51,164 bases of DNA from Lachnospiraceae bacterium (lineage in GTDB: Bacteria; Bacillota; Clostridia; Lachnospirales; Lachnospiraceae). The stretch is from positions 1 through 51,164 of the forward strand of contig JAILQQ010000260.1 of NCBI GenBank assembly GCA_024698885.1, in the 5' to 3' direction. This document shows, one piece after another, positions 6,994 through 15,884 of this stretch (position 1 is the first letter of the stretch; every line of letters begins with the position of its first letter). The translations under genes were made by a program, and so were the position numbers. Under the pieces are notes generated by a model that saw nothing but the letters and a program-made list of their open reading frames with translations, was not told the origin of the DNA and searched no databases.

Positions 6994-8988
6994 TTAACAG
7001 ATCTCCGCACCGGAGGGCATTTCGCTTTCCGGCGTCATCAGGGCAAGCTTCCCTTCCGCGTCTTCCGCGCAAAGCAGCATCCCTTCCGACATAAGTCCCG
7101 CCATTTTGGCAGGCTTTAAGTTCACTAAGACCATGACCTTCTTTCCGACCATTTCCTCCGGCGTGTAAAATGCCTTGATACCGGAAAGGATCTGTTTTAC
7201 CTCATTGCCGATCTTTACCTTCGAGCAGAGCAGCTTCTTTGACTTCGGCACTTCTTCGCAGGCGATGATCTCACCTACCTGAAACTGCAGTTTTGCGAAA
7301 TCATCATAGCTGATCTCAGGCTTTTTTTCGACCTGAGACGGTGCTTCCTCTTTCGCCGGCGCGGTTTCGGTTATGCCGTTTTCCTTTTCGTACTCTGCTT
7401 TCTGCTTTTTCTGGATCTCGGAAACCTGTGCCAGGATCTCCGCCGCATCGAGCCTCGCAAAGAGGATCTCCGGCTTGTCCGTGACCTTCGTGCCGGACGG
7501 TGTCAGGCCAAAGGAAGAAAGCGTTTCAAAGTCCCGTGCCTTTGTCTGCAGCTGTGCCATGATCTTTTCGGCCGTGACCGGCATGAACGGGGCTAACAGC
7601 GTACTGCCGATGCTGATGGCCTCGGTCAGATTATACAGAACCTCCTTTAACCTGGCGTGCTTTTGCTCATCTCTGGCCAGTACCCAGGGCTCCGTTTCAT
7701 CGATATATTTGTTGCAGCGGCGAAACAGCGTAAAGACTAAGGAGATCGCGTCCGCGATCCGAAGCTCCTCCATCTTTTCCTCCACCTGCCCTGCGGTCCC
7801 CGTTACGAGCTGTTTCAGCTCCTCGTCGACCGGTTCGGTAACACCTGTTTTTTCAACGATCCCGTCAAAATACTTATTGCTCATGGAAACCGTACGGTTC
7901 ACCAGATTCCCGAGCACATTGGCCAGATCGCTGTTAAAGCGCTCGATGACCAGCTCCCAGGTGATAATGCCGTCGTTTTCGTAAGGCATCTCATGGAGCA
8001 CGAAGTAGCGGACCGCGTCAACGCCGAAGAGCCTTACGAGATCATCGGCGTAAACCACGTTTCCGCGGGACTTGCTCATCTTTTCGCCGCCCTGTAAAAG
8101 CCAGGGATGTCCGAAGACCTGCTTCGGCAGCGGCTCTCCGAGCGCCATCAGGATGATCGGCCAGTAGATCGTATGGAAGCGGACAATATCCTTCCCGATC
8201 AGATGAAGATCCGCCGGCCAGTATTTCTTATATTTTTCACTGCTGTTTCCCTCCGCGTCGTAGCCGATACCGGTGATATAGTTGGAAAGCGCATCGATCC
8301 AGACGTAGACCACGTGCTTTTCGTCAAATTCCACCGGAATGCCCCATTTGAAGGAGGAGCGGGAGACGCAGAGATCCTGTAATCCCGGCAGTAAAAAGTT
8401 ATTCATCATCTCGTTCTTGCGGGAAACCGGCTGGATGAATTCGGGATGCGTGTTGATATGCTCGATCAGCCGGTCCGCGTATTTACTTAACTTTAAGAAG
8501 TAGGCCTCTTCCTTGGCCTTGGTCACGTCACGGCCGCAGTCCGGGCATTTGCCGTCAATGAGCTGCGCATTTGTCCAGAAGGCTTCGCACTCGGTACAGT
8601 ACATGCCCTCATAGGCACCCTTGTAGATATCGCCCTGTTCATAAAGCTTTGTAAAGATCTTCTGTACCTGTTTCTCATGATCCTCGTCTGTGGTGCGGAT
8701 AAAACGGTCATAGGAGGTATTCATCAGATCCCAGATACTTTTTACCGTTCCCGAGATCTCGTCCACATAAGCCTTGGGCGTGACATCCTTTGCCTTTGCC
8801 TTTGCCTCGATCTTCTGTCCGTGCTCGTCGGTGCCGGTCTGAAAATATACGTCATATCCCTGCAGCCTTTTAAACCGCACGATACTGTCTGCCATCACGG
8901 CCTCATAGGTATTGCCGATATGCGGCTTGCCCGAGGTATAGGTGATGGCTGTTGTCAGATAATACTTACCTTTACTGTTACTGCTCAT
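6994..8988 (-). CDS. metG: Methionyl-tRNA synthetase
   Basis: MetG charges tRNA-Met with methionine. The 664-residue protein has the class I signatures HIGN (23-26) and KMSKS (about 300). Two Cys pairs (CTEC and CPDCG, about 130-148) form the single zinc knuckle of the MetG2/Bacillus-type enzyme. The anticodon-binding helical domain follows, and residues from about 560 are the EMAP/Trbp111-like tRNA-binding and dimerization domain (LQFQVGEI, then LKPAKMAGLMSEGM). It is the last gene of the yaaR-holB-ricT-trmN6-rsmI run, 2 nt after rsmI, an order also known from Bacillus. Confidence 0.97.
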   Translation of the reverse strand: MSSNSKGKYYLTTAITYTSGKPHIGNTYEAVMADSIVRFKRLQGYDVYFQTGTDEHGQKIEAKAKAKDVTPKAYVDEISGTVKSIWDLMNTSYDRFIRTTDEDHEKQVQKIFTKLYEQGDIYKGAYEGMYCTECEAFWTNAQLIDGKCPDCGRDVTKAKEEAYFLKLSKYADRLIEHINTHPEFIQPVSRKNEMMNNFLLPGLQDLCVSRSSFKWGIPVEFDEKHVVYVWIDALSNYITGIGYDAEGNSSEKYKKYWPADLHLIGKDIVRFHTIYWPIILMALGEPLPKQVFGHPWLLQGGEKMSKSRGNVVYADDLVRLFGVDAVRYFVLHEMPYENDGIITWELVIERFNSDLANVLGNLVNRTVSMSNKYFDGIVEKTGVTEPVDEELKQLVTGTAGQVEEKMEELRIADAISLVFTLFRRCNKYIDETEPWVLARDEQKHARLKEVLYNLTEAISIGSTLLAPFMPVTAEKIMAQLQTKARDFETLSSFGLTPSGTKVTDKPEILFARLDAAEILAQVSEIQKKQKAEYEKENGITETAPAKEEAPSQVEKKPEISYDDFAKLQFQVGEIIACEEVPKSKKLLCSKVKIGNEVKQILSGIKAFYTPEEMVGKKVMVLVNLKPAKMAGLMSEGMLLCAEDAEGKLALMTPESEMPSGAEIC

Positions 8989-8990
8989 GT

Positions 8991-9833
8991 TTACGGTTCC
9001 TCCTTAGATAACAGCGCGCTGTAAATATCCCGCTTACTGACCCCCAGGTCCTTCGCGACGCGCTTCATGCATTCCTTTTGATCAAGGCCCTGTGCTTCGT
9101 AAAGAGCCATATGTTCCTTTAAGGAGAGGGAGCGGAAAGCTTCTGTCTCCTTCTTTTTTATTTCCGAGAGGCTTTTTCCCTCGATGACGAGGACATATTC
9201 TCCCCGCGGTTCCTTTGTTTCGAAAGCGTCCAGCGCTTCCTTTATGCTTGTCAGGCAGATCTCCTCATGCTTTTTCGTTAATTCCCGGCAGAGGGAAAGC
9301 CTTCTGTCTCCGAGGACAGTATATAACGCTTCTAACGTTTTGACCAGATGATGCGGCGCTTCATAGAGAATGATCGTCCGGGTTTCCGAGGAAAGCGCCT
9401 CCAGTATTTCCCGCCTCTCTTTCTTATCCGCCGGCAGAAAGCCTTCGAAGCAGAAGCGTCTTGCCGGCAGCCCGCAGGCGCTTAATGCCGTGATCAGCGC
9501 GCAGGGGCCGGGGAGTGAGGTCACGGGAATGCCCTGCTCGTGGCAGCGCCTGACCAACACCTCGCCGGGATCGGAAATGGCCGGCGTTCCGGCATCGGTC
9601 ACGAGCGCGATATGGGCGCCTGCCTCCATTTTACCGATCAGCTCCTCCGCCTTTTCAAATTTATTATACTCGTGATAACTCGTAAAAGGGGTGTTGATCG
9701 CAAAATGCGTGAACAGCTTCCGGCTGTTGCGCGTATCCTCGCAGGCGATCAGATCCGCCTCCCGTAATGTCGTGATGACCCGCTCGGAAATATCCGACAG
9801 ATTTCCGATGGGTGTTGCGCAAAGAAACAGCAT
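8991..9833 (-). CDS. rsmI: 16S rRNA 2'-O-methyltransferase RsmI
   Basis: RsmI methylates the 2'-hydroxyl of C1402 in 16S rRNA with SAM, tuning the P-site. The tetrapyrrole-methylase fold is clear: LCATPIGNLSDIS at the N-terminus, TDAGTPAISDPG (about 86-97), the LPGPCALITALSACGLP loop (about 109-125) and FEGFLP. The C-terminal 60 residues form the small helical RsmI domain ending in a VSKRDIYSALL helix. I chose ATG 9833 because MLFLCATPIGNL matches the family start; a TTG at 9842, directly after the trmN6-like stop, is also possible. Ribosome sites are ambiguous G-runs. Confidence 0.93.
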   Translation of the reverse strand: MLFLCATPIGNLSDISERVITTLREADLIACEDTRNSRKLFTHFAINTPFTSYHEYNKFEKAEELIGKMEAGAHIALVTDAGTPAISDPGEVLVRRCHEQGIPVTSLPGPCALITALSACGLPARRFCFEGFLPADKKERREILEALSSETRTIILYEAPHHLVKTLEALYTVLGDRRLSLCRELTKKHEEICLTSIKEALDAFETKEPRGEYVLVIEGKSLSEIKKKETEAFRSLSLKEHMALYEAQGLDQKECMKRVAKDLGVSKRDIYSALLSKEEP

Positions 9834-9842
9834 GCCCCCCAA

Positions 9843-10616
9843 TTAAAGGTTCCCCCCGTATATATCGATGATCTCTTGTGTATACACGTTTTTGCCCTGA
9901 TATATGATAAGCGGCTTTTCAACGGTTACCCGCGGCTTTGCGCCTTTTATGGCCTCGATCAGCACCATGTTCGGTTCCCTGTCCGCGTAAGGCTGTACAA
10001 AACGAAGCTTTTTCGGCTCAAGATGCACCGCGCACAGAGCAACCATCACCTCCGCTAACCGGAAGGGCCTGTGGATCAGATAAAGTCTGCCGCTTTCCTT
10101 CAGCATCCGCGCGCTCTCCCCTGCGATATCCGTAAAACGGCAGAGGATCTCATGCTTTGCGATGGCCATTTCGGGACTTTCATTCTTCAGGCCGTGGCCC
10201 GCGGCCATATAAGGCGGGTTTGAGACGATCACGTCAAAGGATTCATTCGGAAAAAGCTCTTTTGCGTTTCGGATATCGCCTTTAAGGATATCGATCTTTT
10301 CACCGAGGCCGTTTAAGGCAACGCTCCTTCCTGCCATTTCCACGCTTTCTTCCTGTATTTCAAGTCCCGTAAAATGACGGCCCTCTGTTTTTGCCGCAAG
10401 AAGGATCGGGATCACGCCGGTGCCGGTTCCGATATCGAGTACGTTTTCGCCCCGCCTGACCCGCGCGAAATCGCTTAAGAGCACGGCATCGATACCAAAG
10501 CAGAATTTATGCCGGTTCTGGATGATACGGTAGCCGCCGATCTGCAGATCGTCGATGCGCTCCGCCTCCCGAAGCGGCGTTTGCAACTCAGTCTTCGGTG
10601 AGCTTTGATTTGCCAT
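9843..10616 (-). CDS. TrmN6-like SAM methyltransferase
   Basis: This 257-residue protein (from ATG 10616) is a class I methyltransferase of the TrmN6/YabB type, which makes N6-methyladenosine in tRNA or related RNA substrates. Motif I is VLDIGTGTGVIP (about 57-68), and the catalytic N6-adenine motif NPPY is near residue 115. The N-terminal FGIDAVLLSDFA segment is typical of the family. The frame opens 7 codons earlier at 10637. Either start overlaps the end of ricT, as expected for translational coupling. Its position between ricT and rsmI matches yabB in Bacillus subtilis. Confidence 0.9.
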   Translation of the reverse strand: MANQSSPKTELQTPLREAERIDDLQIGGYRIIQNRHKFCFGIDAVLLSDFARVRRGENVLDIGTGTGVIPILLAAKTEGRHFTGLEIQEESVEMAGRSVALNGLGEKIDILKGDIRNAKELFPNESFDVIVSNPPYMAAGHGLKNESPEMAIAKHEILCRFTDIAGESARMLKESGRLYLIHRPFRLAEVMVALCAVHLEPKKLRFVQPYADREPNMVLIEAIKGAKPRVTVEKPLIIYQGKNVYTQEIIDIYGGNL

Positions 10617-11499
10617 CGCTCTTCTCCAGACGCTCAAGCTCCTTTAACTCTTCCTCGTTATCATCCTTTTTGCGATCCTTGCGGTGATGCGGCTTAAACT
10701 TAAGCTGTTCCACCTTGTATTCCCGGATCTCCTTTTCGTCGCCTTCCTCGATCACGACCTTGACGAGCTGGCGCAGAATATTGACGCTGCTCACCTCGCC
10801 CCTGAAGCCATCGTTTGTCGTAACGCTGTCGCCGACATTCGGCATTTTCCGATTCAGATATTCGTAGGTATCCTCTTCATTCTTCAGACAGCACATGAGC
10901 CGTCCGCAGATGCCCGAGATCTTCGTGGGGTTTAAGGAAAGATTCTGTTCCTTGGCCATCTTGATGGAAACCGGCGCGAAGTCGGACAGGAAGGTATGAC
11001 AGCATAGCGGCCGTCCGCAGAAGCCGATACCGCCGAGGATCTTCGTTTCATCCCTTACGCCGATCTGACGCAGCTCGATCCTCGTTTTAAAGACCGATGC
11101 CAGATCCTTCACCAGCTCCCGGAAATCGATCCGGCCGTCCGCGGTAAAATAAAACAGCAGCTTGTTATTGTCAAAGGTATATTCCGCCTCGATCAGCTTC
11201 ATTTCAAGCCCGTGCTTTTCGATCTTCTCCAGACAGATCTTAAAGGCCTCTTTTTCCCGCTTCCGGTTATTCGCTTCCACCTCGTCATCCCGGTTATTGG
11301 CCTTTCGGATCACCTCTTTTAAAGGAAGGACCACCTTCTCGTCCTCCACAAGCGTCGGCGGCAGTACAACGGTACCGTACTCTACGCCCCGGGCCGTTTC
11401 GACGATGACATGGTCTCCCCGGGAGATCTCCAGATTCTTCGGGTCAAAATAATAGACCTTCCCCGCGGTACGAAATCTGACTCCTATTACATTTATCAT
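10588..11499 (-). CDS. ricT: Regulatory iron-sulfur protein RicT (YaaT)
   Basis: RicT is part of the Y-complex (RicA-RicF-RicT), which carries Fe-S clusters and directs RNase Y processing, thereby affecting competence, biofilm and sporulation in Bacillus. The 303-residue protein has a PSP1 domain. The six family cysteines are present: Cys161, Cys166, Cys167, Cys198, Cys203 and Cys204, in the motifs CGRPLCC and CGRLMCC. The C-terminus from about 270 is a charged lysine/glutamate tail that overlaps the start of the next gene. RicA and RicF homologs are not in the window. Confidence 0.95.
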   Translation of the reverse strand: MINVIGVRFRTAGKVYYFDPKNLEISRGDHVIVETARGVEYGTVVLPPTLVEDEKVVLPLKEVIRKANNRDDEVEANNRKREKEAFKICLEKIEKHGLEMKLIEAEYTFDNNKLLFYFTADGRIDFRELVKDLASVFKTRIELRQIGVRDETKILGGIGFCGRPLCCHTFLSDFAPVSIKMAKEQNLSLNPTKISGICGRLMCCLKNEEDTYEYLNRKMPNVGDSVTTNDGFRGEVSSVNILRQLVKVVIEEGDEKEIREYKVEQLKFKPHHRKDRKKDDNEEELKELERLEKSDGKSKLTED

Positions 11500-11511
11500 G
11501 CTCTGACTCCT

Positions 11512-12378
11512 TTATTGACTGATATTGAAATATAAAAGCTCCATGACCGTCTCAAGACTGACATTGGCGTTTATCTGTTCCTTCGCCTTTTCGATCGCGG
11601 AAAGCTTCTCAGAAAGCGCCTCATAGCCTGATCCCTCCGCTTCCTTTTGCAGGAAGGCGAGCTCGTCCCGAAAGTACAGCTCCTCCTTTAGCTCCGCGGA
11701 TTTTAACAACAGCAGGTCCCGGTACCAGAGGGTCATCAGATTTAAGAACGCCGGAATATTTTCCTTTTCTTCCTTTAGGACGCGGATCGTATCGGTGACG
11801 AGGCTCATCCGCGGGTCCCCCGTGGTTTTCAAAAGCCGTACCGCTTCCGCCCGGAGAGAGGAGAGCTCTTCCTCCGTTTCCGCAAGTCTTAAGATCTGGC
11901 AGCGAGAAAGGATCGTGGGCAGCAGGCTTTCCGCGTTTTTTGTTAACAACAGTACGACCGCGTATTCCGGCGGCTCCTCCAGGGTCTTAAGCAGCGCGTT
12001 CTGCGCCTGCGGATTCATTTTTTCCGCTTCCGGCACCACATAGATCTTATGGCGGGAATAAAAGGGTTTGATCAGGATATCATTGACCACCTGTTCACGG
12101 ATATTGTCAACGGAAATGACGCCTGGCTTTTCATGGGTTACCCGGATCGTATCGGGGTTGTTCCCGGTTTCCGCCTGCCGGCAGGGGAGACAATCGTGAC
12201 ACGGGGGAAGTCCTCCTTTTTCGCATTGCAGCGCCGTCGAAAAGGCCGCTGCTAAAAGCGCCGCCGTATGACTGTCCTCTCCCTCCAGAATATAGGCGTG
12301 GCTGATATTTCCCTGCCGGATGGCGGTTTCGAGCCTTTCTATGATCTTATCCTGCCCTTTGATCTGCGAAAATGTCAT
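11512..12378 (-). CDS. holB: DNA polymerase III delta-prime subunit
   Basis: Delta-prime is the wrench subunit of the clamp loader that opens and loads the sliding clamp. The 288-residue protein keeps the AAA+ layout: IKGQDKIIERL at the start, a degenerate P-loop (LEGEDSHTAA, 31-40, lacking GKT, as expected for a non-ATPase delta-prime), the zinc module Cys52, Cys60, Cys63, Cys66, the NALLKTLEEPPE segment (about 128-139), and the SRC motif at about 158. It is about 40 residues shorter than Bacillus HolB, through a compact C-terminal collar domain. It overlaps yaaR by 4 bp (ATGA). Confidence 0.95.
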   Translation of the reverse strand: MTFSQIKGQDKIIERLETAIRQGNISHAYILEGEDSHTAALLAAAFSTALQCEKGGLPPCHDCLPCRQAETGNNPDTIRVTHEKPGVISVDNIREQVVNDILIKPFYSRHKIYVVPEAEKMNPQAQNALLKTLEEPPEYAVVLLLTKNAESLLPTILSRCQILRLAETEEELSSLRAEAVRLLKTTGDPRMSLVTDTIRVLKEEKENIPAFLNLMTLWYRDLLLLKSAELKEELYFRDELAFLQKEAEGSGYEALSEKLSAIEKAKEQINANVSLETVMELLYFNISQ

Positions 12379-12818
12379 GTGAAAATATCCAGGATCATTC
12401 CCCGGATCTCATCTACCTTTGAAAGTATCTCCAGGTTATCCTTTTCGTCCTTCATTAATTCCTCCGCCAGCGCGTCAAGGGCTTCATCGATCCTTCGAAT
12501 AATGCCGTAGACTCTGTGACGGCCCCGCCTGTCGAGAAAATTCTCACGGGAGAATTTATGGGAGCGGTTCGCGATCTCATTCATGAAATCCTTGATCAGC
12601 GCCCGGTATTTTTTCATATCCCGGATATCCGCATGCTTGGCAATTTTATTTCCCTGCATCGTGATATCCTGGAACATCAGATTCAGCCGTTCCGAAAGGC
12701 CCTCGTCCTCCAGACGGCTCATTAACGTAAAGCGAAAATTGTCGTCTGCCGGCTGGTTTTCCCGTACCTGTTCGCCGGTCTGCGCTGTCTGCGTCATCTG
12801 ATTGATCTTTAAATCCAT
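12375..12818 (-). CDS. yaaR: YaaR family protein (DUF327)
   Basis: This 147-residue, all-helical protein belongs to the YaaR/DUF327 family, which is of unknown function and almost always encoded next to holB. Recognisable are the SERLNLMFQDITMQG segment (about 42-56), the KYRALIKDFMNEI helix (about 70-82) and RRGRHRVYGIIRRIDEAL (about 97-114). The first 25 residues are polar and probably disordered. Its GGAGG ribosome site lies immediately at the right edge of a degenerate palindromic repeat. Confidence 0.9.
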   Translation of the reverse strand: MDLKINQMTQTAQTGEQVRENQPADDNFRFTLMSRLEDEGLSERLNLMFQDITMQGNKIAKHADIRDMKKYRALIKDFMNEIANRSHKFSRENFLDRRGRHRVYGIIRRIDEALDALAEELMKDEKDNLEILSKVDEIRGMILDIFT

Positions 12819-12827
12819 AGCGCCTCC

Positions 12828-12860
12828 TGCGTCGATCTGCCTGACGGAATCATTTCTGCG
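12828..12860 (-). repeat. Degenerate fused copy of the three-hairpin repeat (Rep4)
   Basis: On the minus strand the left edge AGAAATGATTC is joined almost directly to the right edge GCAGATCGACGCAG, and AGATCGACGCAG also stands just before it. The three inner hairpins are largely missing. The stop codon and last codons of the guanylate-kinase-like gene fall inside it. Confidence 0.6.
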
Positions 12861-13443
12861 TCGATCTGATATATTCCCGGATCTCGGAAAGGCAGCTGTT
12901 TAAGTCCTCGTTGACAAAGCGCCTTTCTATACCGGCTTTCTTAAGCTTTTCTTCACTGAAATCCTCATCATCTGCCAGAAAACGCCGGCACATTTCCTTA
13001 AAGCGTCTGTTTTCCGGCTGCATTTCCCGCGCAAGCGCCCGCGTAAGCCGAAGCCCGTCGTCAAGCTCGATATAGACCGGCAGTACCCGCTCTTTTCCGA
13101 AATAGTCCCTGACTGCAAGATAGGAGCTTAAGACGCCCCCCGTGACCAGATAATCATACCGGTCTATGGAAAGATGCTCATCCTTTACCATAAAATACCG
13201 CCAGAGGCCGTGGATCGTTTCATAGGCCCTGTCCTCGATGACAAGCCCTCCGCGTTTTAACGCCTGAAATTCCTCCTCCGTTTTAAACCGGTAGGGATCC
13301 CCGTCTTGCTCGCCCTCCCGCATCGGTCTGGTGGTATACAGGATGATGCTTTTTAAGGACAGGGAGGGATCCTCCATGAGGAGATGGTAGAGCGTATCCT
13401 TTCCGCTGGCACTTTTTCCGAAGATATAATAGATCCTTCCCAT
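12850..13443 (-). CDS. Guanylate-kinase-like P-loop protein
   Basis: The 197-residue protein has a guanylate-kinase P-loop (GKSASGKDT, 9-17) and the nucleotide-binding segment TTRPMREGEQDG (about 37-48), followed by a Tyr-containing lid (FKTEEEF) and a basic RALAREMQ..NRRFKEMCRRF helix. It differs from housekeeping Gmk in the GMP-site region (IEDRAYETIHGLWRYF instead of the usual hxGxxYGT). A separate canonical gmk is therefore likely elsewhere. Its place next to yaaR-holB suggests a link to this replication and RNA-processing operon; the substrate is unknown. It shares TAATG with the DUF308 stop. The last residues (STQK) and stop lie in repeat-derived sequence. Confidence 0.82.
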   Translation of the reverse strand: MGRIYYIFGKSASGKDTLYHLLMEDPSLSLKSIILYTTRPMREGEQDGDPYRFKTEEEFQALKRGGLVIEDRAYETIHGLWRYFMVKDEHLSIDRYDYLVTGGVLSSYLAVRDYFGKERVLPVYIELDDGLRLTRALAREMQPENRRFKEMCRRFLADDEDFSEEKLKKAGIERRFVNEDLNSCLSEIREYIRSTQK

Positions 13444-14156
13444 TATCTGCTTATCACGTCATCGGTCAGGTACTGCTTATCCTCCGCCGGACGGTCCTCA
13501 TCGACGATCTTATCCTCGGGAAGATATTCTCCCGGCACATCAATAGGCAGCCGTTTTTTGATCTCCTTGACCTGTCTTCCGAGAAGGATCAGGGTAATGA
13601 TATCCGTCACGCCGCCGAAGACCAGACTGATGCCGATGATCACGATGACCGCCTGGGCGATGAAATCCGGCTGCAGTATGATAAAAACGCCGACCGCCAT
13701 GCTCATCAGCGCAAACAGCAGGACGAAAACCCAGCCGTTGTAGCCGGTCCGTACCAGATCGATCGAGCGCTGGAGCTTGGTGACGCCGTTTCCGAAAACG
13801 AGCACGCCCATGATAATGGGGATCAGATTGATAAAGAGCTGGCTCCGCCAGATAAAGAGGATCGCCACGAGGATCATCATTACGCCGCTGACGAAGTCAT
13901 AGCGGTAAACATCCTTCAGGATATCCCGGGTAAAGTAGATGATCAGATTGAAAATGCCGAGTATCCCGAGAACGGCAGCAAACAGATAGCAGATCGTTTC
14001 CAGCGTGAACTGCGGAAAGAGGATCATAATAAGGCCCATGACCACGAAGGAAATGGAGAAAATATAGACGTTACGTTTGACCTTCTTTTCCAGAAAGACC
14101 TGCCGTTTTGCTTCTTCGTCAAGGGTTCTTTCACTTTTTCTGTTAAAAATTCCCAT
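13443..14156 (-). CDS. DUF308 (HdeD-like) membrane protein
   Basis: The 237-residue protein has six hydrophobic segments between residues about 29 and 190, arranged as three two-helix repeats, which is the DUF308/HdeD pattern. The N-terminal 28 residues and the C-terminal 45 are charged and probably cytoplasmic. HdeD in E. coli is linked to acid resistance, but DUF308 proteins in Clostridia have no set role. A GGAGG site precedes the start. It is the first gene of the run that leads to metG. Confidence 0.87.
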   Translation of the reverse strand: MGIFNRKSERTLDEEAKRQVFLEKKVKRNVYIFSISFVVMGLIMILFPQFTLETICYLFAAVLGILGIFNLIIYFTRDILKDVYRYDFVSGVMMILVAILFIWRSQLFINLIPIIMGVLVFGNGVTKLQRSIDLVRTGYNGWVFVLLFALMSMAVGVFIILQPDFIAQAVIVIIGISLVFGGVTDIITLILLGRQVKEIKKRLPIDVPGEYLPEDKIVDEDRPAEDKQYLTDDVISR

Positions 14157-14176
14157 AACCGTTTACCTCCTGTCTC

Positions 14177-14210
14177 TGCGCCGATTCGCTTGCGGATCGT
14201 GCACTTAGGC
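14177..14210 (-). repeat. Three-hairpin repeat, hairpin 3 only (Rep5)
   Basis: Only the third hairpin and the linking motif remain: TGCGCCGATTCGC, GCGGATCGTGCACTTAGG. The stem now has one T-G pair, and the link has GTGCAC where other copies have GTGCGC. Confidence 0.8.
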
Positions 14211-14212
14211 TT

Positions 14213-15823
14213 TTATTTCAATGTGCTTTCATATTCGTCGATCAGATGATCGTATTTTCCGAGATTGATATCGATCACAGCCCGGATCCGTACCGGATCA
14301 AACAGCTCTCCCCGCGTGATCAGACGGATGACATCATAATACTCATGAAGCGCTTCGTTTTCGATGACATTTTCCCCGAAAGCGGCGGTATCCTCATAGC
14401 CCTCGGGCGGTTTCCGATACATATGCCCGATCCGCCAGTTTTCTTCTTTTTCCGCCGGCAGCTTTGACAGAAACGGATCACCGAGAGCGTACCAGTCGTT
14501 TAAATACATATCGGAATTATAATAGATCGAAATACCGGGAACCATCGGTAAAATACCGCCTTTTAGGCCGCAGGCGCGGTATTCCTCGATCCCCTGTTCA
14601 TTCCAGGCATCCCGGATACAGAGATCGCCGGTGCGGATCAGAGAGAGTATGTTATTGTAAAGGCTCGTATAACGAAAATAGCCGGCCCGCTCATCGGCGA
14701 TCGGGGAGCTGTTTTCATGGCCGTATAAAAACTGGCTCGTGATCAGTCCCATCGTGGCGGAAAAAACCATACAGCCGAGCAGAAGCCCTGCTACCGTAAA
14801 ACGGAACCGTCTGTTCTTATAATCCGCCTCGAAGCCGTTTTCATTGATATATAACACTGTTATCAATGAGATCAGGAATGCCGTGGTGAAATGTCGCCCC
14901 AGCATAAAATCTCCGCCGATATAGAAAAGATAGATCAAATAGAGCAAAAGCCCGAGAGCCGTGAAGATGAGCCTTCCCTTTTTCAGCAGAAAGGCCGTCA
15001 CGATCACAAAAGCAATGAATACGATCAGGACCGGATCGCAGAGGGCGGAGGTCAGCAGATACTGAAGGCCTCTGTAGAGGTATTCCCGAAGGGCGATATC
15101 CGTCCCGAGCTTGACATAGGCCGTATTCGGAAACGGAAAGCCGTAATAAAAAAGCGAAAACAGCTCCCACAGAAAAAAAGGCAGCAGGCTTAGGAAGCCG
15201 ATCAGAACCGCCCTGCCGAAGGAAACGAGCTTTCTTCTTCCTATATAAATATAGACTACGGCGGGTACGAACATTAACACCGCGTCCATTCTTGTCAGGG
15301 CGATCAGGGAAATGAGAAGCCCCATATAAAAAAGCTGCCTGCCGTCGAAATCCTCATACGCGTAATAGTTTTTAAAAAACAGGGCCGCCAGAAAAAAGAG
15401 CAGGCTGTTTTCAAGGCCGCTGGTGGTATAGCTCATAAAGGAAACCGAAGTGATCATCGCAAGAAACAGAAACAGCACCTGCCTGATATTATGACAGAAA
15501 TGCCTGCAGATGATCCCGTAGGCCGCCGCCGAAAAAGCGATGCAGATAAACAGCGAAATAAAAAACATGTTCCGCACGACAAAATATCCGCAGGCGATGA
15601 CCAGCGTAAACAACGGACAGGAGGAGGCGCTTGCCCGCTCCCCGATATTATAGACGAAACCGTTTCCCTCTACGAGATGCTTTGCCATGACATAGGCATG
15701 ATAGGCATCGTCGCTCTGCCAGGCCACCGCGGTGATGATCAGGATAAAGCAAAGGAGCGAGAAAAACCGGTAACGATTCAGGCGATCACTGAAGTAATCG
15801 GCGATTTTTATCTTTAGTTTCAT
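14213..15823 (-). CDS. GT-C fold membrane glycosyltransferase
   Basis: This 536-residue protein has about ten transmembrane segments followed by a soluble C-terminal domain of about 150 residues. The first extracytoplasmic loop carries an acidic pair (Asp38-Asp39) in SDDAYHAYVMAKHLVEG and then GFVYNIGER, the arrangement of GT-C enzymes that use polyprenyl-phosphate sugars, with resemblance to mycobacterial AftB-like arabinofuranosyltransferases. It should act outside the membrane on a surface glycan. The neighbouring GT2 could make its lipid-linked donor and the UGM-like enzyme a furanose precursor; this pathway is inference. A 39-bp mobile repeat now separates it from the GT2 gene. Confidence 0.78.
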   Translation of the reverse strand: MKLKIKIADYFSDRLNRYRFFSLLCFILIITAVAWQSDDAYHAYVMAKHLVEGNGFVYNIGERASASSCPLFTLVIACGYFVVRNMFFISLFICIAFSAAAYGIICRHFCHNIRQVLFLFLAMITSVSFMSYTTSGLENSLLFFLAALFFKNYYAYEDFDGRQLFYMGLLISLIALTRMDAVLMFVPAVVYIYIGRRKLVSFGRAVLIGFLSLLPFFLWELFSLFYYGFPFPNTAYVKLGTDIALREYLYRGLQYLLTSALCDPVLIVFIAFVIVTAFLLKKGRLIFTALGLLLYLIYLFYIGGDFMLGRHFTTAFLISLITVLYINENGFEADYKNRRFRFTVAGLLLGCMVFSATMGLITSQFLYGHENSSPIADERAGYFRYTSLYNNILSLIRTGDLCIRDAWNEQGIEEYRACGLKGGILPMVPGISIYYNSDMYLNDWYALGDPFLSKLPAEKEENWRIGHMYRKPPEGYEDTAAFGENVIENEALHEYYDVIRLITRGELFDPVRIRAVIDINLGKYDHLIDEYESTLK

Positions 15824-15845
15824 TCTGTTATTCCATGACTTTTGC

Positions 15846-15884
15846 GTATTTGTTCAGAACCCTTTGGCTGTCCTGAACAACTAC
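15846..15884 (-). mobile_element. 39-bp MITE-like element with 8-bp target duplication
   Basis: The element is almost only its two terminal inverted repeats: GTATTTGTTCAGAAC (15846-15860) and GTCCTGAACAACTAC (15870-15884). The 8-bp direct repeat ACTTTTGC flanks it exactly (15838-15845 and 15885-15892), which is the mark of transposition. It supplies the TAG stop of the GT2 gene. Two other copies are in the window. Confidence 0.85.
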
